Of a DNA stretch of 64,000 nt, positions 37,427 through 46,489 are shown in pieces. Position numbers and translations under genes: made by a program. The DNA is from Desulfopila sp. IMCC35006 (GTDB taxonomy: Bacteria; Desulfobacterota; Desulfobulbia; Desulfobulbales; Desulfocapsaceae), in contig NZ_SWCM01000004.1 in NCBI RefSeq assembly GCF_005116645.1, positions 1 through 64,000 of the forward strand. The letters are read 5' to 3'. The notes under the pieces were generated by a model. It made no database searches. It was given only the letters and a program-made list of their open reading frames with translations, and had not been told where the DNA came from. Within the stretch, counting starts at the first letter, position 1. The number at the start of each line of letters is the position of its first letter.

Positions 37427-38467
37427 CTATTGATCAGTAGACATAGAAGCATATTTTGTCCACGGATGCATGAAGAAGGATTTAAGTTTTTCCGGTAGCC
37501 TCTGAAGTGAGCGCATAATGCTTTCGACTCTCTTATAGAGTTCAAAACCGCCGCTCGTCGTCTGTCGGCCTATTTTATGGTTTTTTAAATAATTCCATAC
37601 ATGTTCGTCCGGATTCAATTCCGGAGCATAAGGTGGAAGGAAGAAAATACGTAATTTGCCTTCCGTCGATTCAACATACTTTCGTACTTCTTCAGACCGG
37701 TGGACTGAATGATTGTCAACAATCAAAAAAATGTTACTCGAGGCTTTGAATATTAAACGTTTTAAAAAACTGATGAATACATCGGCATTCACATTGTCTT
37801 CCGTAGCCATGAACCGCATGATACCACGACTATTTATCGCAGAAATCAAGTTGACTCGGTGTCTCTTTCCCGTCGTCTTGACGACCGGAGTTTGTCCTCG
37901 AGGAGCCCAGGTGGTGCCGGAATGATAGTCAGAACGGACAGACGATTCGTCACCGAAGTAAATTTCTGCCTGATGCTTTTTCGCAAGCTTTTGTATCTCC
38001 TTGTAATCCTCCGCCATCCACTTGAATACAGCAAGCTCATCTCGCTGGATGGCTTGACGCGTCGGACGCTGTGGGCTCAACCCAAGCTTCTTCAACAGCC
38101 GACCTACAGCCGTATCGCTCATTTTCACCTTGAATTCGCGCATAATAAATTCACGAACCATAGCCCGAGTCCAGAGAGCAAACTCAAATTTGAGCTGCCG
38201 TGGGTCGTTCCCAACGACAATCTGATAGAGTCTTCGAAGTTGTTGGCCGCCCAGTTTCGGCGACTTGCCCGGCGCTTTTCTGCTGCGCAGGGCATCAATG
38301 CCGCCCTCACGGTATTTCGCGATCCACGTGTAAATAAGCGTTCGGGTGAAACCGAGGGCTTTGATTACAACTTCGGGACTCTCGCCAGCCTCAACACGCC
38401 TGACAGCCCTGATGCGAATTGCTTCAAGAGCTTTACGATCAATTTTTCTTCCGTCTGAATTATCCAT
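37427..38467 (-). CDS. IS630-family transposase, intact
   Basis: The 346-residue DDE transposase has an N-terminal HTH/winged region (TRTLIYTWIAKYREGGIDALRS), then the catalytic domain with FGDES (first Asp), IVDNHSVHRS (second Asp) and APELNPDEHVWNYLK (Glu), the DDE triad of IS630/Tc1-mariner. No frameshift is seen, so the element could be active. It lies in the polysaccharide cluster, between the flippase and the next glycosyltransferase. Confidence 0.92.
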   Translation of the reverse strand: MDNSDGRKIDRKALEAIRIRAVRRVEAGESPEVVIKALGFTRTLIYTWIAKYREGGIDALRSRKAPGKSPKLGGQQLRRLYQIVVGNDPRQLKFEFALWTRAMVREFIMREFKVKMSDTAVGRLLKKLGLSPQRPTRQAIQRDELAVFKWMAEDYKEIQKLAKKHQAEIYFGDESSVRSDYHSGTTWAPRGQTPVVKTTGKRHRVNLISAINSRGIMRFMATEDNVNADVFISFLKRLIFKASSNIFLIVDNHSVHRSEEVRKYVESTEGKLRIFFLPPYAPELNPDEHVWNYLKNHKIGRQTTSGGFELYKRVESIMRSLQRLPEKLKSFFMHPWTKYASMSTDQ

Positions 38468-38500
38468 GGACGGAGTATAACATATGTCTACTGATTAACG
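37427..38500. mobile_element. IS630-family insertion sequence
   Basis: About 1.07 kb. The termini share ATCAGTAGACATA in inverted orientation: left around 37433-37445 and right around 38483-38495. Similarity continues inward (GTCCA.GGAT), making imperfect inverted repeats of about 35 bases. The transposase uses nearly the full length; its stop lies in the left end. Exact borders and the TA target duplication cannot be fixed by eye. Confidence 0.8.
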
Positions 38501-38669
38501 CACTACTTAATATCAATTTAATAACCATTTTTACATGGGCTCCATGGTTAATTTTCAGATTGGTCATGCAGCAGCTACACTACCTCATCCACTGGGGCGA
38601 TTGAAGCTTGCAGAGGAACAGGGGTAATCTGAGAATTCTATTTATCTGTGCAACAGTTTTTCTAAGGAA

Positions 38670-39527
38670 TTACCGATTCACTTTGTAAACCTTGCTCAAA
38701 TGTTCATAATAAAATATATTTTTCGATAGGATTTTCTTTAATTTATTTGGAAACAGCCAACATATTTTATAAACCAATGCCGTTAAAAATATGATAAGAG
38801 AGCTACTGTCTGCTATTTGTCTTACCTCATTTTTATATTCTATCTGTGAATTCTCAGTCAATTGTCCTTTATGTATTTTAAAACCGCCGAGGTGGGCAGA
38901 AACGATATAGAGTGGTTCATATCCTATAAATGTTTTCCATAGCAAATAGTCTCCAGCCAATCTTGTGTTTCTCAAGCTTTCCAGATCTACGATTCTTTGT
39001 AACTTAGGCCCCCAGAACGTTGATTCTTGCTGAACATGTGGCAATATTGTTCCATAACACCCCGCAAGCATTAGTGATTTTTTATATTTATAAGGAAGGT
39101 GACAGCTAATCAGATGGTTTTTTTCGTTATAAACACAGCTCAATCCTGTTAAAAATTGAACATCATTCACTTTAAATATTTCAGCAACAATTTCAAAAGC
39201 AAATAATGAGTAATAATCGCCAGCGTTAATATATGAATACACATTTCCTTCAGGAAGATTTCGGAAAGATGTTGCTAAGGCATCATACATACCAGTATCC
39301 GCTTGAGAAATAATCTCTATATTTATATTTGGATAGTTATTGTACTCAAAGGCGGTTTGCTTCACCTTTTGAATTGTTTTGTCAGTTGACCCACCATCTT
39401 TTACAATATAATGCAATTGGTTTGATCTATCTTTGAATACTGTTTGAGAAAGAACAGATTTCAAAGTTTGTTCAATGTGTGCCTCAGCATTATAGCAAGG
39501 AGTAACGCAACAAAATTTCAAAACCAT
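38670..39527 (-). CDS. Glycosyltransferase family 2
   Basis: The 285-residue protein has the GT-A fold: CCVTPCYNAEAHIEQTLKS, KDGGSTDKT and NAGDYYS. The NAGDY metal-binding (DxD-like) region and a C-terminal hydrophobic helix are visible. Sugar and linkage are unknown. It begins the right half of the cluster, in front of the IS element. Confidence 0.82.
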   Translation of the reverse strand: MVLKFCCVTPCYNAEAHIEQTLKSVLSQTVFKDRSNQLHYIVKDGGSTDKTIQKVKQTAFEYNNYPNINIEIISQADTGMYDALATSFRNLPEGNVYSYINAGDYYSLFAFEIVAEIFKVNDVQFLTGLSCVYNEKNHLISCHLPYKYKKSLMLAGCYGTILPHVQQESTFWGPKLQRIVDLESLRNTRLAGDYLLWKTFIGYEPLYIVSAHLGGFKIHKGQLTENSQIEYKNEVRQIADSSSLIIFLTALVYKICWLFPNKLKKILSKNIFYYEHLSKVYKVNR

Positions 39528-39590
39528 TCACCTATTTCTTCTGATCACAAATATCGTCTAAGATGTTTCATCCAAACCAAGATGGGATTA

Positions 39591-40319
39591 CTATCGATAC
39601 TCTTTGTAATCAAAAAGTTTGCAATCTTGTCTATAGAAAAAAATGTCCATCTGCCAGAAGGCCTTATCATAATACCGTAGCATGGGATCTACAATATCAA
39701 AACACTGAAAACCTAATCTCTTCATATGACCACACATTTCGTAAAAAAATAAAGAGGAATCAGTTATTTTAAAATTATACACTTCCATTATTATTATGTT
39801 TGTACTCAGAAGTGTTTCTTTTGCTCCCTCAAGTATAGGGAGTTCATATCCATGGGTATCAAATTTCATGAGAAATGGTCCGGATATCTTTTTAGATCTC
39901 ACAAGACTATCAATAGTGATTTGTTTCACATATCGCTGTGATCCCCCTCTTCCTCCTACGGTACTGCCGTCTAAATCTTTAGCTACATTTAAAAGCACTT
40001 GCTCATTATTTGTATTTCCTGCAACACAAAGTTCATAGTCAAAACGCTTATGTTTTTTCCTGAGATATTGTAATGCCTCTTCCCTCTCTTCAAGGGGTTC
40101 AATTGCGTGAAACTGAGCATCAGGAAAACACGGCAAGGCATTCATGCTCCATTTGCCGTCTGATGCTCCAATATCGATAATGCTCTTCACGTCGATACCG
40201 TGATCAATAATTCGTTGAAGACCGGACGACATTGAAAATTGATCCTGAGAGTTACTAACAATTTTCGCTCCAAATTTACCTAGAAATAAATTTATAGTTT
40301 TTAATATTGCTCTCTTCAT
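39591..40319 (-). CDS. FkbM-family methyltransferase
   Basis: The 242-residue protein has a class I methyltransferase fold with IIDIGASDGKWS, then FHAIEPLEER and LMKFDTHGYELPILEGA, the FkbM signature. FkbM enzymes methylate hydroxyl groups on polyketides and polysaccharides. Its start overlaps the following gene's stop (ATGA), so it belongs to the glycan operon. Confidence 0.85.
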   Translation of the reverse strand: MKRAILKTINLFLGKFGAKIVSNSQDQFSMSSGLQRIIDHGIDVKSIIDIGASDGKWSMNALPCFPDAQFHAIEPLEEREEALQYLRKKHKRFDYELCVAGNTNNEQVLLNVAKDLDGSTVGGRGGSQRYVKQITIDSLVRSKKISGPFLMKFDTHGYELPILEGAKETLLSTNIIIMEVYNFKITDSSLFFYEMCGHMKRLGFQCFDIVDPMLRYYDKAFWQMDIFFYRQDCKLFDYKEYR

Positions 40320-41149
40320 TTCTTATTTCCTTGAAACGACGGATCAGTTCGTCTCCGTAAGACACGTAAATAATAATGATGCATCGACATTGCTAATTTG
40401 TCGATTTTAAAAAAAACAAGCGTTTGGATCAGAACAAAACGTACAGAAACAATGTAAAAGACATAATATGGAAAATATCTTTTAATCAACGACATTTTAT
40501 TGGTTATAAAACTTGCATCATCCTTAGATTGACTCAAGCCTCCGACATCATTATAGATAGCGATAGTCAGAGGAACATACTCAAAACGTAAATCACGATC
40601 TGCGTAACATCGCATATTTAGTTCATAATCCGAAAACAAAGGATAATTCAAATCATAAGAATATTTTTCAAAAACATACCGAGGATAAAAAATACTCTGA
40701 TGACATATATTTCTAAATGACAGTTTTAGTGCGGAGAATTGTCCATCATATCTTCTTTTGGCAAAAGGTCTAAATACATCACCATAATAAATCGTTGTTT
40801 CATCTACCAAATACGAGGCCATTTTTGCTAAAATGTTGTACAGAACATCATCTGCTCCTAAAAAATAAATCCACTTTCCCTTAGCTAAATGTACGGCTTT
40901 GTTCATCGCATCATATACACCCTTATCAGTTTCACTTACCCAATACGCCAAATTGGATTCATTTCTTTTTATAATATCAACGGTATCATCTTTTGACCCA
41001 CCATCAACAACTATGTACTCAAAATCATCAAAGTCCTGAGAAAACACACTTGCAAAAGTATTTTCTATAGTATCTGCTCCATTAAAAACTACTGTAATAA
41101 CACTAATCAGCGGTTGTTTCAAAAGTGAGAACCATTTGCTTTTTTTCAA
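40316..41149 (-). CDS. Glycosyltransferase family 2
   Basis: The 277-residue enzyme has ISVITVVFNGADTIENTFAS, VVDGGSKDDT and FLGADDVLY (DxD-like). A C-terminal basic amphipathic region suggests membrane contact. The only start in reach is TTG at 41149, with no clear ribosome site. The stop overlaps the FkbM gene start. Confidence 0.8.
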   Translation of the reverse strand: MKKSKWFSLLKQPLISVITVVFNGADTIENTFASVFSQDFDDFEYIVVDGGSKDDTVDIIKRNESNLAYWVSETDKGVYDAMNKAVHLAKGKWIYFLGADDVLYNILAKMASYLVDETTIYYGDVFRPFAKRRYDGQFSALKLSFRNICHQSIFYPRYVFEKYSYDLNYPLFSDYELNMRCYADRDLRFEYVPLTIAIYNDVGGLSQSKDDASFITNKMSLIKRYFPYYVFYIVSVRFVLIQTLVFFKIDKLAMSMHHYYLRVLRRRTDPSFQGNKK

Positions 41150-41163
41150 CGCAAGATTACTAC

Positions 41164-42222
41164 TCAGTCTGCAACATTCGGCAAACCATGCTTTAACATC
41201 ATGCGTAGTTTATGGGGAAATATAGAGAATGGATAAAAGAATGATCTTTGTGGCAGGCACTTAAGCTGTTGGACTTGTCTTCTCCATTGCCATAATCGGG
41301 TTCTTTTAGACCAAACTTCCTTAATACAATTCCAATAGATTTCTTTCCATATTTTTGGATCCCTTCTAATCAGACTCAAAGCAATACCCTCAATGCATAA
41401 TGTCAAGATATGTAATGGAAAGATTAACCACAGGCTTATCAAAGGATAACAAATGAGCATCACATAGGTCTTGTTCCTCTCACTCTTTATTCTTCTTCTA
41501 AATGTCGTAGAAAGGCGTCTATTTTGTATTATCTTTCCACCACCAAGGCTCCTTCCAACCCAGTGGTCAAAACCTGACTCAGAAAGAGCCTTAACGGGGT
41601 ATCCCAACAAACGAGCAGAACAACACAAGTACATATCCTCTGCCAAGGATCCAAACCATTCTGGAAAACCACCAAGTTTATCCCACAAAGTCTTTGTTAA
41701 CCAAAGACAAGCGCCGATAATCATCCCTACATCCTGACGATTTCTATCTTTGTTTGGAATAGGATTGAGGAACGGGTCAAAAGTACTGCCGATATCTATC
41801 AATTCTCCGCTATCCGCGTCATATTGTGGTAAACCAAATATACCTTCACCAAATTTTTCGGACGCATTATACAACGTTTTCAAAGCATTTTTATGTAAAA
41901 CAGCATCGTTATTAAGCAGAAGAATAAAAGTCCCTTTGGCTACAGCAACCATCCGATTATTACTGACACAAAATCCTACATTGTTCTCACTCACTATCAG
42001 CTTAACCTGACTATAGCGCGATTGAATGAGTGAGACAGATTCATCAATAGAAGCATCATCATGAACGATAATTTCTACAATTCCCGGCACCCCCTCTTGT
42101 TTAAGCACGGAGTCTATACACTTCTCCAGAAATTGCACACCATTATAGTTCGCAATGCAAACAGAACACAGATAACCATTTTCACTTACTTTGCTGTGAT
42201 ACATGTTTGATACCATGTCCAT
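41164..42222 (-). CDS. Glycosyltransferase family 2 (rhamnosyltransferase-like)
   Basis: The 352-residue protein has VCIANYNGVQFLEKCIDSV, VHDDASIDES, LLLNNDAVLH (DxD region) and GGFPEWFGSLAEDMYLCCSA, the layout of WbbL-like GT2 enzymes. Two hydrophobic helices follow. Its 5' end overlaps the epimerase gene by 37 bases; an internal ATG at 42204 is possible. Confidence 0.82.
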   Translation of the reverse strand: MDMVSNMYHSKVSENGYLCSVCIANYNGVQFLEKCIDSVLKQEGVPGIVEIIVHDDASIDESVSLIQSRYSQVKLIVSENNVGFCVSNNRMVAVAKGTFILLLNNDAVLHKNALKTLYNASEKFGEGIFGLPQYDADSGELIDIGSTFDPFLNPIPNKDRNRQDVGMIIGACLWLTKTLWDKLGGFPEWFGSLAEDMYLCCSARLLGYPVKALSESGFDHWVGRSLGGGKIIQNRRLSTTFRRRIKSERNKTYVMLICYPLISLWLIFPLHILTLCIEGIALSLIRRDPKIWKEIYWNCIKEVWSKRTRLWQWRRQVQQLKCLPQRSFFYPFSIFPHKLRMMLKHGLPNVAD

Positions 42223-43127
42223 GCTTTTGACAAACCAGAGTATAAATCCGTTTTAGGTTTCCAAGAATAATCATTCTGGATTCTCGAACTATCGAGAACG
42301 ACTCTATTTACATCCACGGCTCGGGTAGGTCGATACTTTCGTTCCACCCTATTTCCAGAGATCGACTCTATCATGCTGAACAATGTATTTAAGCTTCTAC
42401 CTTCTCCAGACCCAACATTATAAATAGCAGCTCTGTCATTAACATTAAATTGATCAATTACTCGAATACAGCAATCTAAAAAATCCTCTAAATAAAGATA
42501 ATCTCTCACTGTTTCTCCATCACCCCAAACCTCCATTGTTTTCCGAGCAGACAGGTGATGAAATATTGTCGGTATGATGCCAAATCCGGGCCGGTAAGGT
42601 TGACCTGGGCCATAGAAGTTTGATGGCCTAAGAATAATAGCGCCATTTCCAGTTTGTTTTGTGTATGCATGAATGAACTTCTCAAATGCAGCTTTCCCTG
42701 CACCATAATACGACAATGGCGCCGAATGCGTATCCTCAGAAATCTTCTCAGCATGACTATCCCCATATATAGCACCACCAGTTGACACATAAACCAGGGA
42801 AATATGCGAATAACCCTGCAATATTTCCAGAAATCGCAAAGATGGCAATAAGTTTGACATTGCTTCGAAGGCCGGTTGTAGAGCTGAAACACCCGGAGTG
42901 GTATCTGAGGCAAGGTGCACGACAACTCGACACCGAGGCAGTAATACTTTGAGGACCTGAGTATTATCAAGTGAAGCTATATGATGCTCTTCAGACGGTT
43001 TCGCCAGTCCCCCCCTTACACCACGTCCGAGTATGTAATATTCTTTGTTAAGAGCTTTTAAACGAGCCGTCAAAGCCCTTCCGACAAAACCAGCTCCACC
43101 AAGTAAGAGAATGCCTTGAGCTGTCAT
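42186..43127 (-). CDS. NAD-dependent epimerase/dehydratase (GalE-like SDR)
   Basis: The 313-residue extended SDR has LLGGAGFVGRALTARL (GxxGxxG), the catalytic YYGAGK and STGGAIYGD. It resembles UDP-sugar epimerases that make the sugar nucleotides of the glycan. The exact substrate cannot be told. It overlaps both neighbours (four bases with the following gene, 37 with the preceding one). Confidence 0.82.
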   Translation of the reverse strand: MTAQGILLLGGAGFVGRALTARLKALNKEYYILGRGVRGGLAKPSEEHHIASLDNTQVLKVLLPRCRVVVHLASDTTPGVSALQPAFEAMSNLLPSLRFLEILQGYSHISLVYVSTGGAIYGDSHAEKISEDTHSAPLSYYGAGKAAFEKFIHAYTKQTGNGAIILRPSNFYGPGQPYRPGFGIIPTIFHHLSARKTMEVWGDGETVRDYLYLEDFLDCCIRVIDQFNVNDRAAIYNVGSGEGRSLNTLFSMIESISGNRVERKYRPTRAVDVNRVVLDSSRIQNDYSWKPKTDLYSGLSKAWTWYQTCITAK

Positions 43128-44266
43128 TGGCCACCATCCAAAAGCATTTGATATATCTTCACATATCGCCTGCTACAATCATCCCATGTTCCTATTTTCC
43201 GGCTTACCCAGTCCTGGGCATTCTCAGCAATTTCAGAATTATTGGCAGCAATTGATAGCCACTCTATGCCTTCGCCAAAACTGTCCTCAGAATCAGCCAA
43301 CCAACCTGTCTGACGGTGTGTGATGAAATCTTTATGCGCTGGCAGATCTGAGGCAATGATAGGCAAACCGGCTGCCATTGCTTCAAGCATTACTTGAGGC
43401 CGCCCTTCGTCGTGCCTGCTCATTGTTACAAGTCCGGTTACCTTAGGAAACCAATCTTCACATAATTCATTCGGATGAGTTGATCCATGATAATGCACCC
43501 ATTCTGGAATAATCAGGTTTTCCTGCATAGGTCCAAAAAGATGCAGTTCATGCTTACTTTCGTTGCAGAAAATATTTTTTCCCCAATCAAATAATGGTCC
43601 AATCTTTTTTTCGGTCAACCGTGAAACAACAAGCCACTTATGAGGTTGCTCTAATGGCAGATCTCTCTTGACCTTGAACCATTCGATATTAATCCCTAGC
43701 GGAACAGTTATAATCCTCGCAACATCTCCAAATCGATTTTCCAGGTCCTGTTTCATCCAATCAGCATTAGGTGCAAGGACACAAAGTCTCTTTTTAAACA
43801 CTTTCCTGAGCAAACTTGTCAATCCAGGAATTCTAAGCAACCCTAAGTCACTACCAAGCACACTCACAACAATTGGTTGATTCGATCTATGTAAAGGCAA
43901 GGCATTTTGAAGCCAATTGATATGAAAAAGCGACACATTCTCTTGCCGCTGATAGGCTCGTCTCAATAGCACGAGTAGTTTAACAGGTGCAGTAAAGCGA
44001 TAAAGGCCTTTCTGACGCAGAAGGTGTATTATTCCACCTTTTTCCATAAGCCAGGCTAACCACGTTTTTTCGTCTTCATGGCATTGATAAGATACATTCT
44101 CCGGCAAATCACCAGGAGGTCCCCAATAGCTCATATTTAGCTCATTTCTATTGGAAAGAGCTTGCAGCAATTGCCTCACAAAAACACTTTTCCAGTCTTT
44201 CGGGTTTTCAGGATATGATGTGCTGACCATCATGACATTTATAGACTCATCAATATCATGTTCCAT
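43124..44266 (-). CDS. Glycosyltransferase family 4
   Basis: The 380-residue GT-B protein has ADWMKQDLENRFG and a donor-domain segment MSRHDEGRPQVMLEAMAAGLPI (E-x7-E). N-terminal acceptor region is divergent. It is coupled to the epimerase gene (ATGA overlap). Confidence 0.85.
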   Translation of the reverse strand: MEHDIDESINVMMVSTSYPENPKDWKSVFVRQLLQALSNRNELNMSYWGPPGDLPENVSYQCHEDEKTWLAWLMEKGGIIHLLRQKGLYRFTAPVKLLVLLRRAYQRQENVSLFHINWLQNALPLHRSNQPIVVSVLGSDLGLLRIPGLTSLLRKVFKKRLCVLAPNADWMKQDLENRFGDVARIITVPLGINIEWFKVKRDLPLEQPHKWLVVSRLTEKKIGPLFDWGKNIFCNESKHELHLFGPMQENLIIPEWVHYHGSTHPNELCEDWFPKVTGLVTMSRHDEGRPQVMLEAMAAGLPIIASDLPAHKDFITHRQTGWLADSEDSFGEGIEWLSIAANNSEIAENAQDWVSRKIGTWDDCSRRYVKIYQMLLDGGQ

Positions 44267-44277
44267 ACAGAAGCATC

Positions 44278-45153
44278 CTATCCAACCTTCTCGTATCGCA
44301 TCTGAGAAATTTGTTCTGAAACTAAGCCTATCATAAAGACGATGATCGAAGTTGAAATGAGCAGGGCTGACATATTAGTGAAGCGCCCCTGAGTGACAAA
44401 GGTAAAAAAATAATAGGCGAATCCAATGCAGAATAGAATAATACTGATAGGTAAAAAAATACGAAACGGGGAAAAGAGTGTGGCAATTTTAGAGATAATC
44501 AGGAAAAAACGTATCCCATCTTCTACCAGCTTTATTTTGCTCTTCCCCACTCTTTTTTTCACTTCAATGGGCAAGTATTTGATGCTTCTGCCGCTTCGCA
44601 AGTACGCCATGGTCAGGGTGGTTGGATACGAAAAAGTGTTTGGCAGGAGATAGATGTATTGACCGGCAGTACTTTTTCTGACCAGTCTGAAGCCTGAGGT
44701 TAAATCGTCAATTTTAAATTTCGTCACATATGTAGCAAATTTATTATAAACATAATTGGCCAGGTCACGATGCAACGCAGTTTCAGAACCCTTTGTTCTG
44801 GCGCCTATAACCATGTCATACTGGTCTTTGTACTCGAGCAATCGACTAATATCTTCAGGATTGTGCTGACTGTCCGCGTCCATCATCACAATCCATTCAC
44901 CTTTGGCCACCCGCAAGCCGGATTTTATCGCAGCGCCATTGCCGATATTGTAAGGATGCGGCCAGACATTGGCGCCGGCATCCATTGCCATCTGCATGGT
45001 TTGATCAGTTGAGCCATCATCTATCACCAGCACCTCGAAATCCGGATGCAGTTCTTTCACTCGGCGTACGGTATTGCCGATACTTTTTTCTTCATTATAG
45101 GCTGGTATCAGCACGGTGACAGTGATGGCTGCTGCCTTTTTAGTATCACTCAC
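44278..45153 (-). CDS. Membrane glycosyltransferase family 2 (polyprenyl-phosphate sugar synthase-like)
   Basis: The 291-residue protein has VLIPAYNEEKSIGNTVRR, VIDDGSTDQT and MDADSQH (DxD), a segment like dolichyl-phosphate mannose synthase, then two C-terminal membrane helices (around 220-265). It probably makes a lipid-linked sugar, perhaps for the GT-C enzyme near pilA. The start is GTG with AGGGAG eight bases before. It leads the operon, after a promoter at 45199-45227. Confidence 0.85.
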   Translation of the reverse strand: MSDTKKAAAITVTVLIPAYNEEKSIGNTVRRVKELHPDFEVLVIDDGSTDQTMQMAMDAGANVWPHPYNIGNGAAIKSGLRVAKGEWIVMMDADSQHNPEDISRLLEYKDQYDMVIGARTKGSETALHRDLANYVYNKFATYVTKFKIDDLTSGFRLVRKSTAGQYIYLLPNTFSYPTTLTMAYLRSGRSIKYLPIEVKKRVGKSKIKLVEDGIRFFLIISKIATLFSPFRIFLPISIILFCIGFAYYFFTFVTQGRFTNMSALLISTSIIVFMIGLVSEQISQMRYEKVG

Positions 45154-45198
45154 GATACGCGCTCCCTGAATTATTTACAAATGGCGACTCTCTGAAAA

Positions 45199-45227
45199 AT
45201 TGTAGACAAAATATGAACATAATACAA
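45199..45227 (-). promoter_or_regulatory. Putative sigma70 promoter for the polysaccharide cluster
   Basis: On the minus strand TTGTAT (45227-45222) and TACAAT (45204-45199) are 17 bases apart, starting transcription near 45192, 39 bases before the GTG. Moderate match. It could drive the operon at least to the IS element. Confidence 0.35.
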
Positions 45228-45554
45228 ATTTTTATTTCAAGAAGAGGCCAACATGGGCAGATGGAGATTTTACAGTGCACACCTCGCATGTCCCGTATAA
45301 CGTCATCTTCATTTTCCTGGGGCAGGATATCACCTTATGTTTTGTGGTGACAGCAACCTGTACGTCTTTTTCATTTAGGATTGACACACATTTCTTTTAC
45401 AATTGCTGGTCCACAGAACGGATGATGAGTGTACAAATAATTTACGACAGTCCCTTTTGTACCGGGTCTCTCCGTTTGTCAAACCTGACCCCTTTTATAT
45501 GCTTCTTGATAAACATAGCGCCAGGTATTATAGGTTTATTATTAAAAAAATAAT
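45228..45554. other. A/T-rich intergenic stretch without a recognisable gene
   Basis: One plus-strand open frame of about 92 codons (from 45275) lacks a ribosome site, is Cys/Phe-rich and resembles nothing I know. No RNA gene or terminator is evident. The stretch lies between the glycan operon promoter and the palindromic element. Confidence 0.5.
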
Positions 45555-45724
45555 GTGATTACCACTAAAGTTCAGCTTAGAAGGTACAGAGGGATATGAG
45601 GAGCCCATTTCACGGGACGCCATAAACCCATCCCTGGAGGCTTGACCGCAGCCATCCAGGCTGCGGAACACCCGTGCAAAGGGCTCCTCATATCCCCATG
45701 CAGCTGAAGTTTAGTGGTAATCAC
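45555..45724. mobile_element. Nested 170-bp palindrome, MITE-like
   Basis: Outer arms GTGATTACCACTAAA... (45555-45577 and 45702-45724) match in 22 of 23 bases in inverted orientation. Inside, GGGATATGAGGAGCCC (45591-45606) pairs perfectly with 45681-45696. Next CACGGG pairs with CCCGTG (45611-45616, 45671-45676), and the centre is CCGCAGCC / GGCTGCGG (45646-45653, 45659-45666). The whole could fold as one long cruciform or RNA hairpin. It has no coding capacity. It fits a miniature inverted-repeat element or a large REP/ERIC-like repeat. A single copy is visible here. Confidence 0.7.
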
Positions 45725-45785
45725 AAAAAATAATACACATCGGGTCAAGCTTATCGCCCTTTAATTTTTAGATGAGAGACAAAGC

Positions 45786-46073
45786 ATGAAAAGCATGTTG
45801 TTATCTAAGCACAAGAAAGACATCAATAAAATTGCCTGCAGTCATGGAGCCCGATCGGTCCGTGTTTTTGGATCATTTGCACGGGGGGAAGAAACCATTT
45901 CCAGCGACATTGATCTTCTTATCGAACTCGATCCAAAACGGTCTCTTTTAGACATCATTTCAATGAAATACGAGATTGAAGATTTAACTGGGCGCAACGT
46001 TGACGTGGTTTCTGCAAAAGGATTATCTCCCTATCTGGCGGAAAAAATAATCAAGGAAGCAGTACCGCTATGA
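45786..46073 (+). CDS. mntA: MntA-type nucleotidyltransferase antitoxin
   Basis: The 95-residue protein is a minimal nucleotidyltransferase with the motif GSFARG...SSDIDLL, GS-x10-DxD (G29, S30, D41, D43). In MntA/HepT systems the MNT protein AMPylates the HEPN toxin and so blocks it. It overlaps hepT by four bases (ATGA), the usual tight coupling. It lies 60 bases past the palindromic element. Confidence 0.88.
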   Translation: MKSMLLSKHKKDINKIACSHGARSVRVFGSFARGEETISSDIDLLIELDPKRSLLDIISMKYEIEDLTGRNVDVVSAKGLSPYLAEKIIKEAVPL

Positions 46074-46405
46074 AAAGTGACCTTGTTTACCTCTGTCATA
46101 TAAGAGATTCCATAACCAAAATTGAATCATATGCTGCTGTAGGGAAAGAAACGTTCATAACTGTATCCCATTGGCATGATGCTATAATAAGAAATCTTGA
46201 GATAATTGGTGAAGTAACCAAACGACTGAGCCAATCGCTCAAGGAACAATATCCAAATATTCCATGGAGAAATATTGCGGGATTAAGAGATGTGCTCATC
46301 CACGATTATATGGGGATAGATTTAGAATCCGTGTGGAATGTTGTCGAGAACGATCTTCCGCCACTCAAAGAACAACTTAGGATTATTTTAACAGATTTAC
46401 CATAA
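46070..46405 (+). CDS. hepT: HepT-type HEPN toxin (DUF86)
   Basis: The 111-residue HEPN protein has the RX4HXY motif RDVLIHDY (R73, H78, Y80), the RNase active site whose Tyr is AMPylated by MntA. The toxin is thought to cleave RNA. Its gene follows mntA. The catalytic residues are intact, so a working pair is likely. Confidence 0.88.
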   Translation: MKSDLVYLCHIRDSITKIESYAAVGKETFITVSHWHDAIIRNLEIIGEVTKRLSQSLKEQYPNIPWRNIAGLRDVLIHDYMGIDLESVWNVVENDLPPLKEQLRIILTDLP

Positions 46406-46436
46406 GAATATTTTCAGCAGAGGAAGGCCATCCTGT

Positions 46437-46466
46437 ACTGGTTCCCATGTAGCACATGGGAACCAG
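46437..46466. terminator. Perfect hairpin between hepT and glmM
   Basis: ACTGGTTCCCATGT then its reverse complement, with an AGC loop. It lies between convergent genes, so it may terminate either. No T-run follows. The inner CATG-N5-CATG layout resembles the hairpin at 9601-9629. Confidence 0.45.
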
Positions 46467-46489
46467 TGGACAGAGGCACCCTGCCCTTT

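Noticed and set aside
45275-45553. 92-codon frame right of the glycan operon promoter
   Set aside because: No ribosome site, odd Cys/Phe-rich composition and no recognisable similarity.
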